From Planktothrix rubescens CCAP 1459/22 (GTDB taxonomy: Bacteria; Cyanobacteriota; Cyanobacteriia; Cyanobacteriales; Microcoleaceae): a DNA stretch of 64,000 nt. The stretch covers positions 248,001-312,000 of the forward strand of contig LR882958.1 of assembly GCA_904830895.1 (NCBI GenBank), written 5' to 3'. The translations under genes and the position numbers were made by a program. The notes under the pieces are model-generated. The model worked only from the letters and a program-made list of their open reading frames with translations. It did not search any database and was not told the DNA's origin. Below are positions 1 through 5,921 of this stretch, piece by piece (position 1 is the first letter of the stretch; the number at the start of each line of letters is the position of its first letter).

Positions 1-2
1 GT

Positions 3-1109
3 AGCAATAAACGTTTAAAAATAGGATATCTCTCTCATTGTTTACGTTCTCATTCTGTTGGTTGGTTAGCGCGATGGATATTCCAGCACCATGATCATAA
101 CCGCTTTGAAATATATGGTTACTTCATGAGTACAGCAAAAACCAATGATCCTTTAAAAAATTGGTACTTTGATCATGTTAACAAAGGTCATTTATTAGGA
201 TTAAGTGGAATAGAAGCAGCTGAAAAAATTTATGAAGATGAGATTGATATTTTAGTAGATTTGGATAGCATTACACTCACAAATAATGCTGACATTTTGG
301 CGATTAAACCCGCGCCTGTTCAAGTTACCTGGCTGGGTTGGGATGCCAGTAATATCCCGATGATTGATTATTACATCGCTGATCCTTATGTTCTTCCAGA
401 GGATGCTCAAGCCTACTATACTGAGAAAATTTGGCGTTTACCTCAAACTTATATTGCAGTAGATGGTTTTGAAGTGGGTGTACCAACCCTGCGTCGAGAT
501 GAGCTAGGTATTCCCAATGATTCTATTATTTATTTGACCGCCCAAAGAGCATACAAATGTCATCCAGACATCGTAAGGTTACAATTACAAATTCTCAAAG
601 CTGTACCTAATAGCTATCTTTTAGTTAAGGGTTTATCTGATCAAAAATCTCTGGAAAACTTCTTTTTTGAGATTGCACAATCTGAAGGAATAGAGTGTGA
701 ACGATTAAAGTTTTTACCTTTGGCTGCTTCTGAGGAAATTCACAGAGGAAACCTTGGTATTGCTGATGTAGTCTTAGATACCTACCCTTATAATGGCGCC
801 ACAACCACAATGGAAACTCTCTGGATGGGGATTCCAATAGTAACAAGAGTTGGACAACAATTTGCGGCTCGAAATAGTTACACCATGATGATCAATGCTG
901 GAATTACAGAAGGTATTGCTTGGACAGATGAGGAATATGTGGAATGGGGAATTAAGTTAGGAAAAGATGAAAATTTACGCCAACAAATTGCTTGGAAATT
1001 AAGGAAAAATAGACAAACGGCTCCGTTGTGGAATGGGAAACAGTTTACCCGTGAAATGGAAAATGCTTATGAACAAATGTGGCAGAAGTATATTGAGGGG
1101 AAGAATTGA
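3..1109 (+). CDS. GT41 (SPINDLY/O-GlcNAc transferase-like) glycosyltransferase, 3' part
   Basis: The frame is already open at the window's first bases, so the gene starts upstream. Residues before the first in-frame ATG (126) read as the family (RLKIGYLSHCLRSHSVG), so that ATG is internal. What is seen is the C-terminal catalytic half of the Glyco_transf_41 family: the DLDSITLTNNADILAIKPAP segment, the PVQVTWLGWDAS motif, and the donor-site region TYPYNGATTTMETLWMGIP. The family moves a sugar from a nucleotide donor to Ser/Thr of proteins, usually with N-terminal TPRs, which here would lie off the window. A second GT41 gene at 9.4-11.8 kb and other glycosyltransferases suggest a protein or surface glycosylation locus. 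Substrate cannot be told. Confidence 0.9.
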   Translation, partial: SNKRLKIGYLSHCLRSHSVGWLARWIFQHHDHNRFEIYGYFMSTAKTNDPLKNWYFDHVNKGHLLGLSGIEAAEKIYEDEIDILVDLDSITLTNNADILAIKPAPVQVTWLGWDASNIPMIDYYIADPYVLPEDAQAYYTEKIWRLPQTYIAVDGFEVGVPTLRRDELGIPNDSIIYLTAQRAYKCHPDIVRLQLQILKAVPNSYLLVKGLSDQKSLENFFFEIAQSEGIECERLKFLPLAASEEIHRGNLGIADVVLDTYPYNGATTTMETLWMGIPIVTRVGQQFAARNSYTMMINAGITEGIAWTDEEYVEWGIKLGKDENLRQQIAWKLRKNRQTAPLWNGKQFTREMENAYEQMWQKYIEGKN

Positions 1110-1112
1110 TTC

Positions 1113-1547
1113 TTACGATTCAGAAGAAGGAAAATTTTCTATCCAACAAATATGAGGAGATAGTACATCTCTATAAATTGCATTGTAAAATCTTTCATCT
1201 GCTGTTACCATCTGGCATTTATTAGTAACAGCTAAGGAGAGGTAAACACAATCATAAATAGCTTGGTCAACTCGAACAGCAATTTCTAAAGCCATTGGCA
1301 TTAAGGACTGTGAGGGATAAATTTTTAAATCTCCTCCAATTAAAATAGTTAAATCATTTTGAGCGAGTTCTAAGGTGGTTTCTCCTCGTCGTACCCGCTT
1401 CCATAAAATGTTACCAATTTCCGAAAAAAAGAAATCAGGTACTAATAATTCATGGGCATCATCTAAGAGACACTGAGCAATTTCCGAATGAATCTCAGAC
1501 AATACCCATTTTACTGCTACATTGGCATCAACAACGAATGTATTCAA
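1113..1547 (-). CDS. vapC: PIN-domain ribonuclease toxin (VapC-like)
   Basis: A 144-residue PIN-domain protein. It opens MNTFVVDANVAVKWVL with the first acidic metal ligand (Asp7), has an internal acidic helix after the VPDFFFSEIGN stretch, and ends in the VTADERFYNAI region that carries the last acidic residues. PIN toxins cleave tRNA or mRNA when not held by their antitoxin (family knowledge). The gene overlaps the upstream ribbon-helix-helix-like gene by 4 bases (1544-1547), the usual antitoxin-first, translationally coupled order of a type II module. It lies 3 bp from the convergent GT41 gene. Expected regulation is autorepression by the toxin-antitoxin complex at the promoter before 1795. 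Confidence 0.85.
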   Translation of the reverse strand: MNTFVVDANVAVKWVLSEIHSEIAQCLLDDAHELLVPDFFFSEIGNILWKRVRRGETTLELAQNDLTILIGGDLKIYPSQSLMPMALEIAVRVDQAIYDCVYLSLAVTNKCQMVTADERFYNAIYRDVLSPHICWIENFPSSES

Positions 1548-1795
1548 CGATTTCTATCCTCTCTCAGAAGTTCTACACTATCACTAAATATCTGATTGCC
1601 ATGTTTTTGACGTGCTACAAAAAGTTTAGCTCGGAAATTAGCTCTTGCAGAAACTTGAGTGGTGATTTCTGCTTCCGCTATTTGGGTGAGAATTGCTTTA
1701 ATTTCATCCTCTAAACTGCGGTTATGTTTTTGCGCCAAACTGCGAATTTTATCAAAAACAACGGGGTTGAGATTATCTAGGACAATCGGATTCAT
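1544..1795 (-). CDS. FitA/VapB-like ribbon-helix-helix antitoxin
   Basis: An 83-residue protein whose first 45 residues (IVLDNLNPVVFDKIRSLAQ, then HNRSLEDEIKAIL) fit an Arc/FitA-like ribbon-helix-helix DNA-binding fold. The C-terminal tail, rich in basic and polar residues, would be the part that wraps the toxin. Its stop overlaps the start of the PIN gene by 4 bases, as in coupled toxin-antitoxin pairs. The expected role is to neutralise the PIN nuclease and repress the shared promoter in the short gap up to about 1838. The family is inferred from pattern and context; the exact subfamily is not certain. Confidence 0.75.
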   Translation of the reverse strand: MNPIVLDNLNPVVFDKIRSLAQKHNRSLEDEIKAILTQIAEAEITTQVSARANFRAKLFVARQKHGNQIFSDSVELLREDRNR

Positions 1796-1838
1796 TTCGT
1801 TTCCCCAATATGAGTAATTCTATTCTATTATTAATTTA

Positions 1839-2174
1839 TCAGTATTGAGGTAAATTGCCCATTTTTAGCAGAATTATTAAGTGTTCGATGCGTTCATATT
1901 CGTCAAGTTCCTGTTTTTCTGAAGGAGTTAGTTCGCCCGATTGACTACGATTTAAGAGAGTGTGCAAACGGCTTTGCATTTCCGGGGAGGGACGAAACTG
2001 GGAAATTTGCTCAGGAGTGGGTTGGCTGGCGATAAAAGTCAGGATGTAGTGATAAACCTGAGCCGGAAGTGGAGATTGAACTAGACACTGATGCAAAAGT
2101 TCAGGCAGTTTGTCTCCTAATTGAGTAAGTTGAGCGGAAAGTTCTTCAGGGATTTCAATGGTAAAAAGAGCCAT
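1839..2174 (-). CDS. Conserved hypothetical protein, possibly TA-associated
   Basis: A 111-residue acidic protein with no cysteine-rich or enzymatic motif that I recognise. It begins with a short beta-strand-like stretch (LFTIEIPEELSAQL), followed by helices, and ends with a charged segment ELTPSEKQELDEYERIEHL. This layout resembles small cyanobacterial proteins often found beside PIN or Uma2 genes, but that is an impression rather than a search result. The start codon and the roughly 48 bases before it are almost identical to the leader of the Phd-like gene starting at 3662, so the two genes may share a promoter type. It is 43 bp upstream of the PIN module on the same strand. Confidence 0.6.
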   Translation of the reverse strand: MALFTIEIPEELSAQLTQLGDKLPELLHQCLVQSPLPAQVYHYILTFIASQPTPEQISQFRPSPEMQSRLHTLLNRSQSGELTPSEKQELDEYERIEHLIILLKMGNLPQY

Positions 2175-2222
2175 TATTCTTAGGGATAAACTGTATAGCC
2201 AATTAAGGTTATTTGCTATTAT
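2172..2222 (-). promoter_or_regulatory. Duplicated gene leader, copy A
   Basis: About 51 bases including the ATG of the 1839-2174 gene. They match 3660-3710, the leader of the Phd-like gene, at all but three or four positions. On the minus strand the block contains CTTAATTTGCTATACAG or its close variant, a possible -10 region (TATACA), and ends in AATAATG. No strong Shine-Dalgarno is visible. Confidence 0.5.
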
Positions 2223-2368
2223 ATCCTTCTTTATATCACTTGAAGGTAAAACCTTGATTTTCCCCAGGCTGGAAGGGCGTAACTTCGTTCAAATACCCCA
2301 AACTGACAATCATAGGGATTACTTAATTTGTTAGCTATTCTGATTAATGGTTTTTTTCATAAGAAAAA

Positions 2369-2792
2369 GATGGGAGAGTGGAAACTCAGTGTCTTCAGAC
2401 CACCAGAGGAAACGCGACACAGGGGAATTTATTCCCATTGAAATATCAAAAAATGTGCTAGAATCAAAAACACATGAGTAAGAACAATAAATATCTGCGT
2501 GTTGAAGTATCCTAGTATCGGAGAAATCCCGGCTCCCCTGAAACAACGGTTAGATTTAATTCTAACGGCAGTATGACAAGCAAGGAGCAAGTAAAGGCAG
2601 GATATGGAGCGTACCGCAATTTGGCTTAGTGATATCTTCTGAAAGTGTTTTGATTCAAAAGTAAAAGTATCGGGAAGATCGGGTTTTTCGTCCGATCAAC
2701 TCAGTAGACGATATGCGGCAATCGTAGCGAGAATTAGATTAAACTAATCCTGTCCGCAGAATCGAGCGTGTCTTCAGACCTGAGAGTGTCAA
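2369..2792 (+). mobile_element. Internally deleted IS200/IS605-type element (MITE) related to the 4471-5921 element
   Basis: The left about 75 bases (GATGGGAGAGTGGAAACTCA onward, through GGGGAATTTATTCCC) match the left end of the TnpB element at 4471. The right about 130 bases (from AGTATCGGGAAGAT to GAGAGTGTCAA) match its right end. The tnpB body is gone. Both ends keep the TCTTCAGAC sequence that forms the loop of the CTCAG/CTGAG hairpins in the full copy. The right end runs into the 3' end of the 2734-3180 gene and supplies its last residues and stop. With no reading frame for a transposase, any movement would need proteins in trans. Confidence 0.8.
2665..2792 (+). ncRNA. Putative omega-RNA (reRNA)-like scaffold retained in the deleted element
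   Basis: This segment corresponds to 5795-5921 of the full element. One helix is GATCGGG (2677-2683) with TCCGATC (2691-2697); a second is ATTAG (2733-2737) with CTAAT (2744-2748). In the full copy these are GATTGGG/CTTGATC and GTTAA/TTAAT, so paired positions change together or through G-U pairs while loop lengths stay the same. TnpB guide RNAs are known to come from the 3' end of tnpB and the right end, with the guide read from flanking DNA. Expression is not shown. Confidence 0.5.
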
Positions 2793-3180
2793 GTTCTATA
2801 TCCTCATCTTGCCCTAGCTTACTTGTCCATTTCCCATTAGATAATTGTCTGGCGATATGTGTTGGTTTTCCTGTAGAATCCGCATAAATAGCTATTTTTT
2901 GCCATCCAGACTCCAAACTATCAGTCTGACAAACTTCATAACCAACAGTTTGAAAAGCCTGCTTGAAAGCATCCAGTGTCACTTCGCGCGGTACTTCCTC
3001 CGGCCAGTAATCAATATTTTGCGAATCCGGCCACCACCACCTTTGGTCATCACCTGCTGCCCAAGCAATACAATTGTAATTGATCGTATCAGGACTGGTA
3101 ATTTTATAACCAGTGGTTGATAAATTAGGAAAATCCCGTTCTATCCAAACTTTAACCCTAGCTATCCAGTCCTCATTCAT
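2734..3180 (-). CDS. DUF7689-like protein, 3' end replaced by IS end
   Basis: A protein of about 148 residues starting MNEDWIARVKVW. Recognisable blocks are NCIAWAAGDDQRWWWPDS, YWPEEVPREVTLDAF, and IAIYADSTGKPTHIARQL followed by NGKWTSKLGQDEDIE, typical of a small uncharacterised family (DUF7689-like by memory). Its ATG (3178-3180) shares its A with the TGA stop of the upstream Phd-like gene, so the two are translationally coupled. After DEDIE the reading frame enters the right end of the deleted IS, which adds LDTLRSEDTLDSADRISLI and a stop. The natural C-terminus (usually about 20 more residues) is therefore lost. A start 13 codons upstream is possible but would overlap the neighbour more. 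Confidence 0.7.
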   Translation of the reverse strand: MNEDWIARVKVWIERDFPNLSTTGYKITSPDTINYNCIAWAAGDDQRWWWPDSQNIDYWPEEVPREVTLDAFKQAFQTVGYEVCQTDSLESGWQKIAIYADSTGKPTHIARQLSNGKWTSKLGQDEDIELDTLRSEDTLDSADRISLI

Positions 3181-3662
3181 CACAATATATAACCATTTTT
3201 TCTCCCCCAATTTAACCAAGATTCAATCATTTCTTTTGTCTTTCCCTGCTGTTCTGGAGTTACCGGATCTTCGCGGGTAATTGATTTTAAAGCCCAAAAC
3301 CAACGCCCAGAATTTCTTTCCAGTTCCCGTAATAGCATTGGGATCACATCACTGCCCATACCAATAATTTGCTGATAGGCTGAGTGCATTGATAATTGTT
3401 CAGTGGAGGAAACCCCGCGAGTTTCTCCTCTCCATTGCTCGACAAGCTGATAAAAAGTGGTTTCCAATTCAGTTTTTTTGCGAGACTGGTTTTCCTCAAT
3501 CATCTCTCTAAAATCACCCGAAATGTTGTCTATATTCTGATCAAATTTTAGTGGCGTTAGTGTTGCGATCGCTTGTCCATTTCGAGTTAAAATAATCACT
3601 TCTTGACTATTTGCATAGTCCGCAAGTGTGTCTATTGTTTCAGTAATTTCAATAACTTTCAT
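3180..3662 (-). CDS. Phd-like antitoxin domain fused to a DUF7689-partner domain
   Basis: The first 45 residues (MKVIEITETIDTLADYAN, then EVIILTRNGQAIATLTPL) fit the Phd/YefM antitoxin fold. A charged linker follows, and then a separate C-terminal domain of about 90 residues (WRGETRGVSSTEQLSMHSAY, IIGMGSDVIPMLLREL, RWFWALKSITREDPV, ending ESWLNWGRKNGYIL). That C-terminal domain is commonly seen as a stand-alone protein next to DUF7689 genes (from memory). The gene is coupled by a TGATG overlap to the downstream gene. The start at 3662 was preferred to an upstream alternative because it lies in the duplicated leader shared with 2174. A two-gene toxin-antitoxin-like module is a reasonable inference. 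Confidence 0.65.
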   Translation of the reverse strand: MKVIEITETIDTLADYANSQEVIILTRNGQAIATLTPLKFDQNIDNISGDFREMIEENQSRKKTELETTFYQLVEQWRGETRGVSSTEQLSMHSAYQQIIGMGSDVIPMLLRELERNSGRWFWALKSITREDPVTPEQQGKTKEMIESWLNWGRKNGYIL

Positions 3663-3710
3663 TATTCTTAAGGATAAACTGTATAGCAAATTAAGGTTAT
3701 CTGCTATTAT
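3660..3710 (-). promoter_or_regulatory. Duplicated gene leader, copy B
   Basis: Near-identical to 2172-2222 over about 51 bases, including the start codon, with three or four substitutions. On the minus strand it contains TTTGCTATACAGTTTATCC just before the AATAATG start context. The same leader in front of two unrelated small genes suggests duplication of a promoter cassette. Confidence 0.5.
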
Positions 3711-3783
3711 GGCGGGATTTTCTCTAACCTAGTTAACAGCAAATCATTGTATTGTGGTAGGTTGTACATTTATTAAGTTCAAT

Positions 3784-4128
3784 ATGGCAAAAGTATACTC
3801 TCAAACTTTGACGATTATTTTCAACCTGCAACGACGTTTAGTTGAATTGATCGATCAAGCAAAAACAGCCGAGTATCATTTGTTTGAAGACTACGGTGAG
3901 ACGGAGGAAACAATTCCAGAATTGGAACAATTACAAAATGGCGCAGAACGTCTGAGAAACCCTTATTCCCGTCTAGCTACTCTGACATTAGCGATCGCTG
4001 AGGCTCAACCTATTGCTCCTACTGCTATGATCAATTTATTGAATCAAACTGTGGAAGAGGCATCAGCAAGTTCTGATGCTGTTGAGGCCAGCATTATGGA
4101 AATCAAAAGAAGTTGGAATCTGCCATGA
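3784..4128 (+). CDS. Hypothetical helical protein
   Basis: A 114-residue protein that begins MAKVYSQTLTIIFNLQRRLV. It is mostly predicted helix, acidic in the middle (DYGETEETIPELEQLQNG), with no catalytic motif that I recognise. The start at 3784 was chosen over an upstream alternative because the latter adds an atypical MVGCTFIKFN leader. Its last codons overlap the next gene in an ATGA arrangement (4125-4128), so the two are co-translated, and such pairs are often toxin-antitoxin or other two-component small modules. Function unknown. Confidence 0.6.
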   Translation: MAKVYSQTLTIIFNLQRRLVELIDQAKTAEYHLFEDYGETEETIPELEQLQNGAERLRNPYSRLATLTLAIAEAQPIAPTAMINLLNQTVEEASASSDAVEASIMEIKRSWNLP

Positions 4129-4334
4129 ATAGAGAACGAACAATACCAGATGCAGAGACAAGAGCGCGAAATGTCGCTCGGATGCGTGATGCCTGCCGTC
4201 GGGTTGACGCTGTTACCCTCGCACTGGATGAATTAATCGCTATGGTAGAAGAACATAACCGTCACAGTCCACTAACTTTATACCGATTAGCTAAGTATAA
4301 GGGTGAAGAGGTGGAACAAAAGAGTCAGACTTGA
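4125..4334 (+). CDS. Small basic hypothetical protein, coupled to upstream gene
   Basis: A 69-residue protein starting MNRERTIPDAETRARNVARM. It is rich in Arg and Ala in its first half, and ends in a Lys/Glu-rich tail. Its ATG overlaps the stop of the preceding gene (ATGA), indicating coupled translation. The charge pattern would suit nucleic-acid or partner-protein binding, but no family is recognised. Just downstream (4381-4416) is a strong hairpin that may end the transcript. Confidence 0.6.
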   Translation: MNRERTIPDAETRARNVARMRDACRRVDAVTLALDELIAMVEEHNRHSPLTLYRLAKYKGEEVEQKSQT

Positions 4335-4380
4335 TGTTAAAGAATACTTTTTGAAATAAGTCAGCCATGAAATCAATTTC

Positions 4381-4416
4381 GGTCGTAGAGACGTTCCACT
4401 TAACGTTTCTACGACC
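4381..4416 (+). terminator. Hairpin of the GTAGAGACGTT palindrome family
   Basis: GGTCGTAGA.ACGTT pairs with AACGT.TCTACGACC, about 15 base pairs with a single mismatch, followed by AGTTTTAAA. It lies 46 bp after the coupled pair's stop, where a terminator would be expected. The same core (GTAGAGACGT and its complement) recurs at 23231-23262 and 44294-44323. Confidence 0.5.
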
Positions 4417-4596
4417 AGTTTTAAAGGGTTAGCAAAGGCAAGTTTTTAGTTGTCTAAATCATAAGATCATGATGGGAGTGTGGAAACTCAGTGTCTTCAG
4501 ACCTGAGAGGAAACACGACACAGGGGAATTTATTCCCCTAAAAATATTAGATTATGTTAGCATAAAGAGGCCAACAAAGTCGTGATAGTCGAGTCA

Positions 4597-5877
4597 ATGA
4601 CTAAAACAAATATAATGATGGGAGTACAGCAAGTTTTACTCTGTACCGACTCGGAAACCCATGCGTTGATAGAGTATCTCTGTCAACAATCAGGAAAATT
4701 ATACAATACAGGAGTTTATTTTGCCCGTCAAACATTTTTTAAGACCGGGAAATTATTAACCGGAAAGTTTGATTTAGCATTTGAACCATCGGTGGCCAAG
4801 TCTTTGTTAGCACAATCAATGCCATCAACGCCGATGCAACAGACCCTAATGTCGGTAACAGAATCCTTCAAATCTTTTAAGAATCTAAGAGATTTGTATA
4901 CCAAAGGTCAATTACATTTTCGACCTAAACCTCCTGGTTATTTAACAGGTTCTAAACTATTTAAAGTTGCCTATCCCAATTCAGGAGGACAAAGACCAAC
5001 ACTGATTGATGGTCAACTTAGATTCGCTCTCGGAACAACAGTTAAAAGATGGTTTGGGGTATCTGAATTTTTCTTACCTATGCCATCAAATCTTGACTAT
5101 TCCAAAGTTAAGGAGTTTACAATTTTACCTAAGAACGGCGTTTTTTATTTGGAAATGTCTTATGAAGTAGAAAAACAAAAACACGATTTAGATATCAGTC
5201 AAGCCTTATCAATTGACCTGGGAACTGCTGATAATTTAGCAGCTTGTGTTGATACCTTGGGAAATTCCTTTTTGATTGATGCCAGAGATTTGAAAGCTAA
5301 AAATCAACTTTGGAACAAAAAAATATCAACACGCAAAGAAGGTAAATCCCAAGGATATTGGGACAATTGGTTAGACCGTGTAACTCGTAAACGCAATCAC
5401 CAAATGCGTGACGGGATTAATAAAGCAGCTAAACTGATGATTAACCACTGCCTTAAATGTGGCATTGGCACTTTGGTAATGGGTTGGAATGAAGGATTTA
5501 AAACTAATACTAATCTAGGTAATTTGAATAATCAAAAATTTATTCAAATGCCTTTAGGTAAACTAAAATCCCGTGTCAAACAACTTTGTGATTTACACAG
5601 GATTAGATTTATTGAAACCGAAGAAGCCTACACTTCAAAAGCTAGTTTTTTAGATGGGGACTCCCTACCCAAGTACGGTGAAAAACCGATTGAGTGGAAA
5701 GCATCTGGAAACAGAATTAAGCGTGGACTTTATCGGACAGCCGATGGATTTTTTGTTAATGCTGACCTTAATGGCGCAGCCAATATTTTAAGCAAAGTAT
5801 CGGGAAGATTGGGTATACGGCTTGATCAACTCAGTAGACGATCTTTGGCAGTCGTAGCGAGAGTTAAATTAATTTAA
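4597..5877 (+). CDS. tnpB: TnpB-family RNA-guided nuclease with non-canonical RuvC-II and no zinc ribbon
   Basis: About 426 residues. The RuvC-I motif LSIDLGTADNLAA has the catalytic Asp and the RuvC-III motif FFVNADLNGAANI has the last Asp. At the usual RuvC-II position the sequence is LVMGWNEGFK, without the LVIED-type Glu. A nearby ETEEAYTSKASFLDGD block offers a relocated Glu, as described for some TnpB and Fanzor lineages. The normal CxxC...CxxC zinc ribbon is absent. TnpB proteins use a guide RNA from the element's right end to cut DNA next to a target-adjacent motif. The start at ATG 4597 is chosen; an upstream GTG at 4582 is also in frame. The gene's 3' end overlaps the putative guide RNA. 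Confidence 0.85.
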   Translation: MTKTNIMMGVQQVLLCTDSETHALIEYLCQQSGKLYNTGVYFARQTFFKTGKLLTGKFDLAFEPSVAKSLLAQSMPSTPMQQTLMSVTESFKSFKNLRDLYTKGQLHFRPKPPGYLTGSKLFKVAYPNSGGQRPTLIDGQLRFALGTTVKRWFGVSEFFLPMPSNLDYSKVKEFTILPKNGVFYLEMSYEVEKQKHDLDISQALSIDLGTADNLAACVDTLGNSFLIDARDLKAKNQLWNKKISTRKEGKSQGYWDNWLDRVTRKRNHQMRDGINKAAKLMINHCLKCGIGTLVMGWNEGFKTNTNLGNLNNQKFIQMPLGKLKSRVKQLCDLHRIRFIETEEAYTSKASFLDGDSLPKYGEKPIEWKASGNRIKRGLYRTADGFFVNADLNGAANILSKVSGRLGIRLDQLSRRSLAVVARVKLI

Positions 5878-5921
5878 TTCTGTCCGCAGAATCTCAGCGT
5901 CTTCAGACCTGAGAGTGTCAA
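5795..5921 (+). ncRNA. Putative omega-RNA scaffold overlapping the tnpB 3' end
   Basis: Two helices can be drawn: GATTGGG (5807-5813) with CTTGATC (5821-5827), using G-U pairs, and GTTAA (5863-5867) with TTAAT (5874-5878), which spans the tnpB stop codon. A terminal hairpin CTCAG/CTGAG follows at about 5893-5912. The homologous stretch at 2665-2792 keeps the same pairings with changed bases. By analogy with known TnpB systems the guide would be copied from DNA right of 5921, that is, from the interrupted glycosyltransferase gene. Confidence 0.5.

Larger units (their letters stand above)
4471..5921 (+). mobile_element. IS200/IS605-type element carrying only tnpB
   Basis: The left end starts near GATGGGAGTGTGG and carries the hairpin CTCAG-TGTCTTCAGAC-CTGAG; the right end carries CTCAG-CGTCTTCAGAC-CTGAG and finishes GAGAGTGTCAA. 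No tnpA (Y1 transposase) is present, so this is the IS1341-like, tnpB-only type. The exact ends are inferred from comparison with the deleted copy at 2369-2792. The right end is inserted into the 3' end of the GT2+GT4 glycosyltransferase gene, adding the residues DTLRSEDAEILRTELN and a new stop to that protein. Confidence 0.8.

Noticed and set aside
2331-2546. Minus-strand frame of 71 codons over the deleted IS
   Set aside because: It crosses the IS left end and contains no family pattern; it is read from element sequence.
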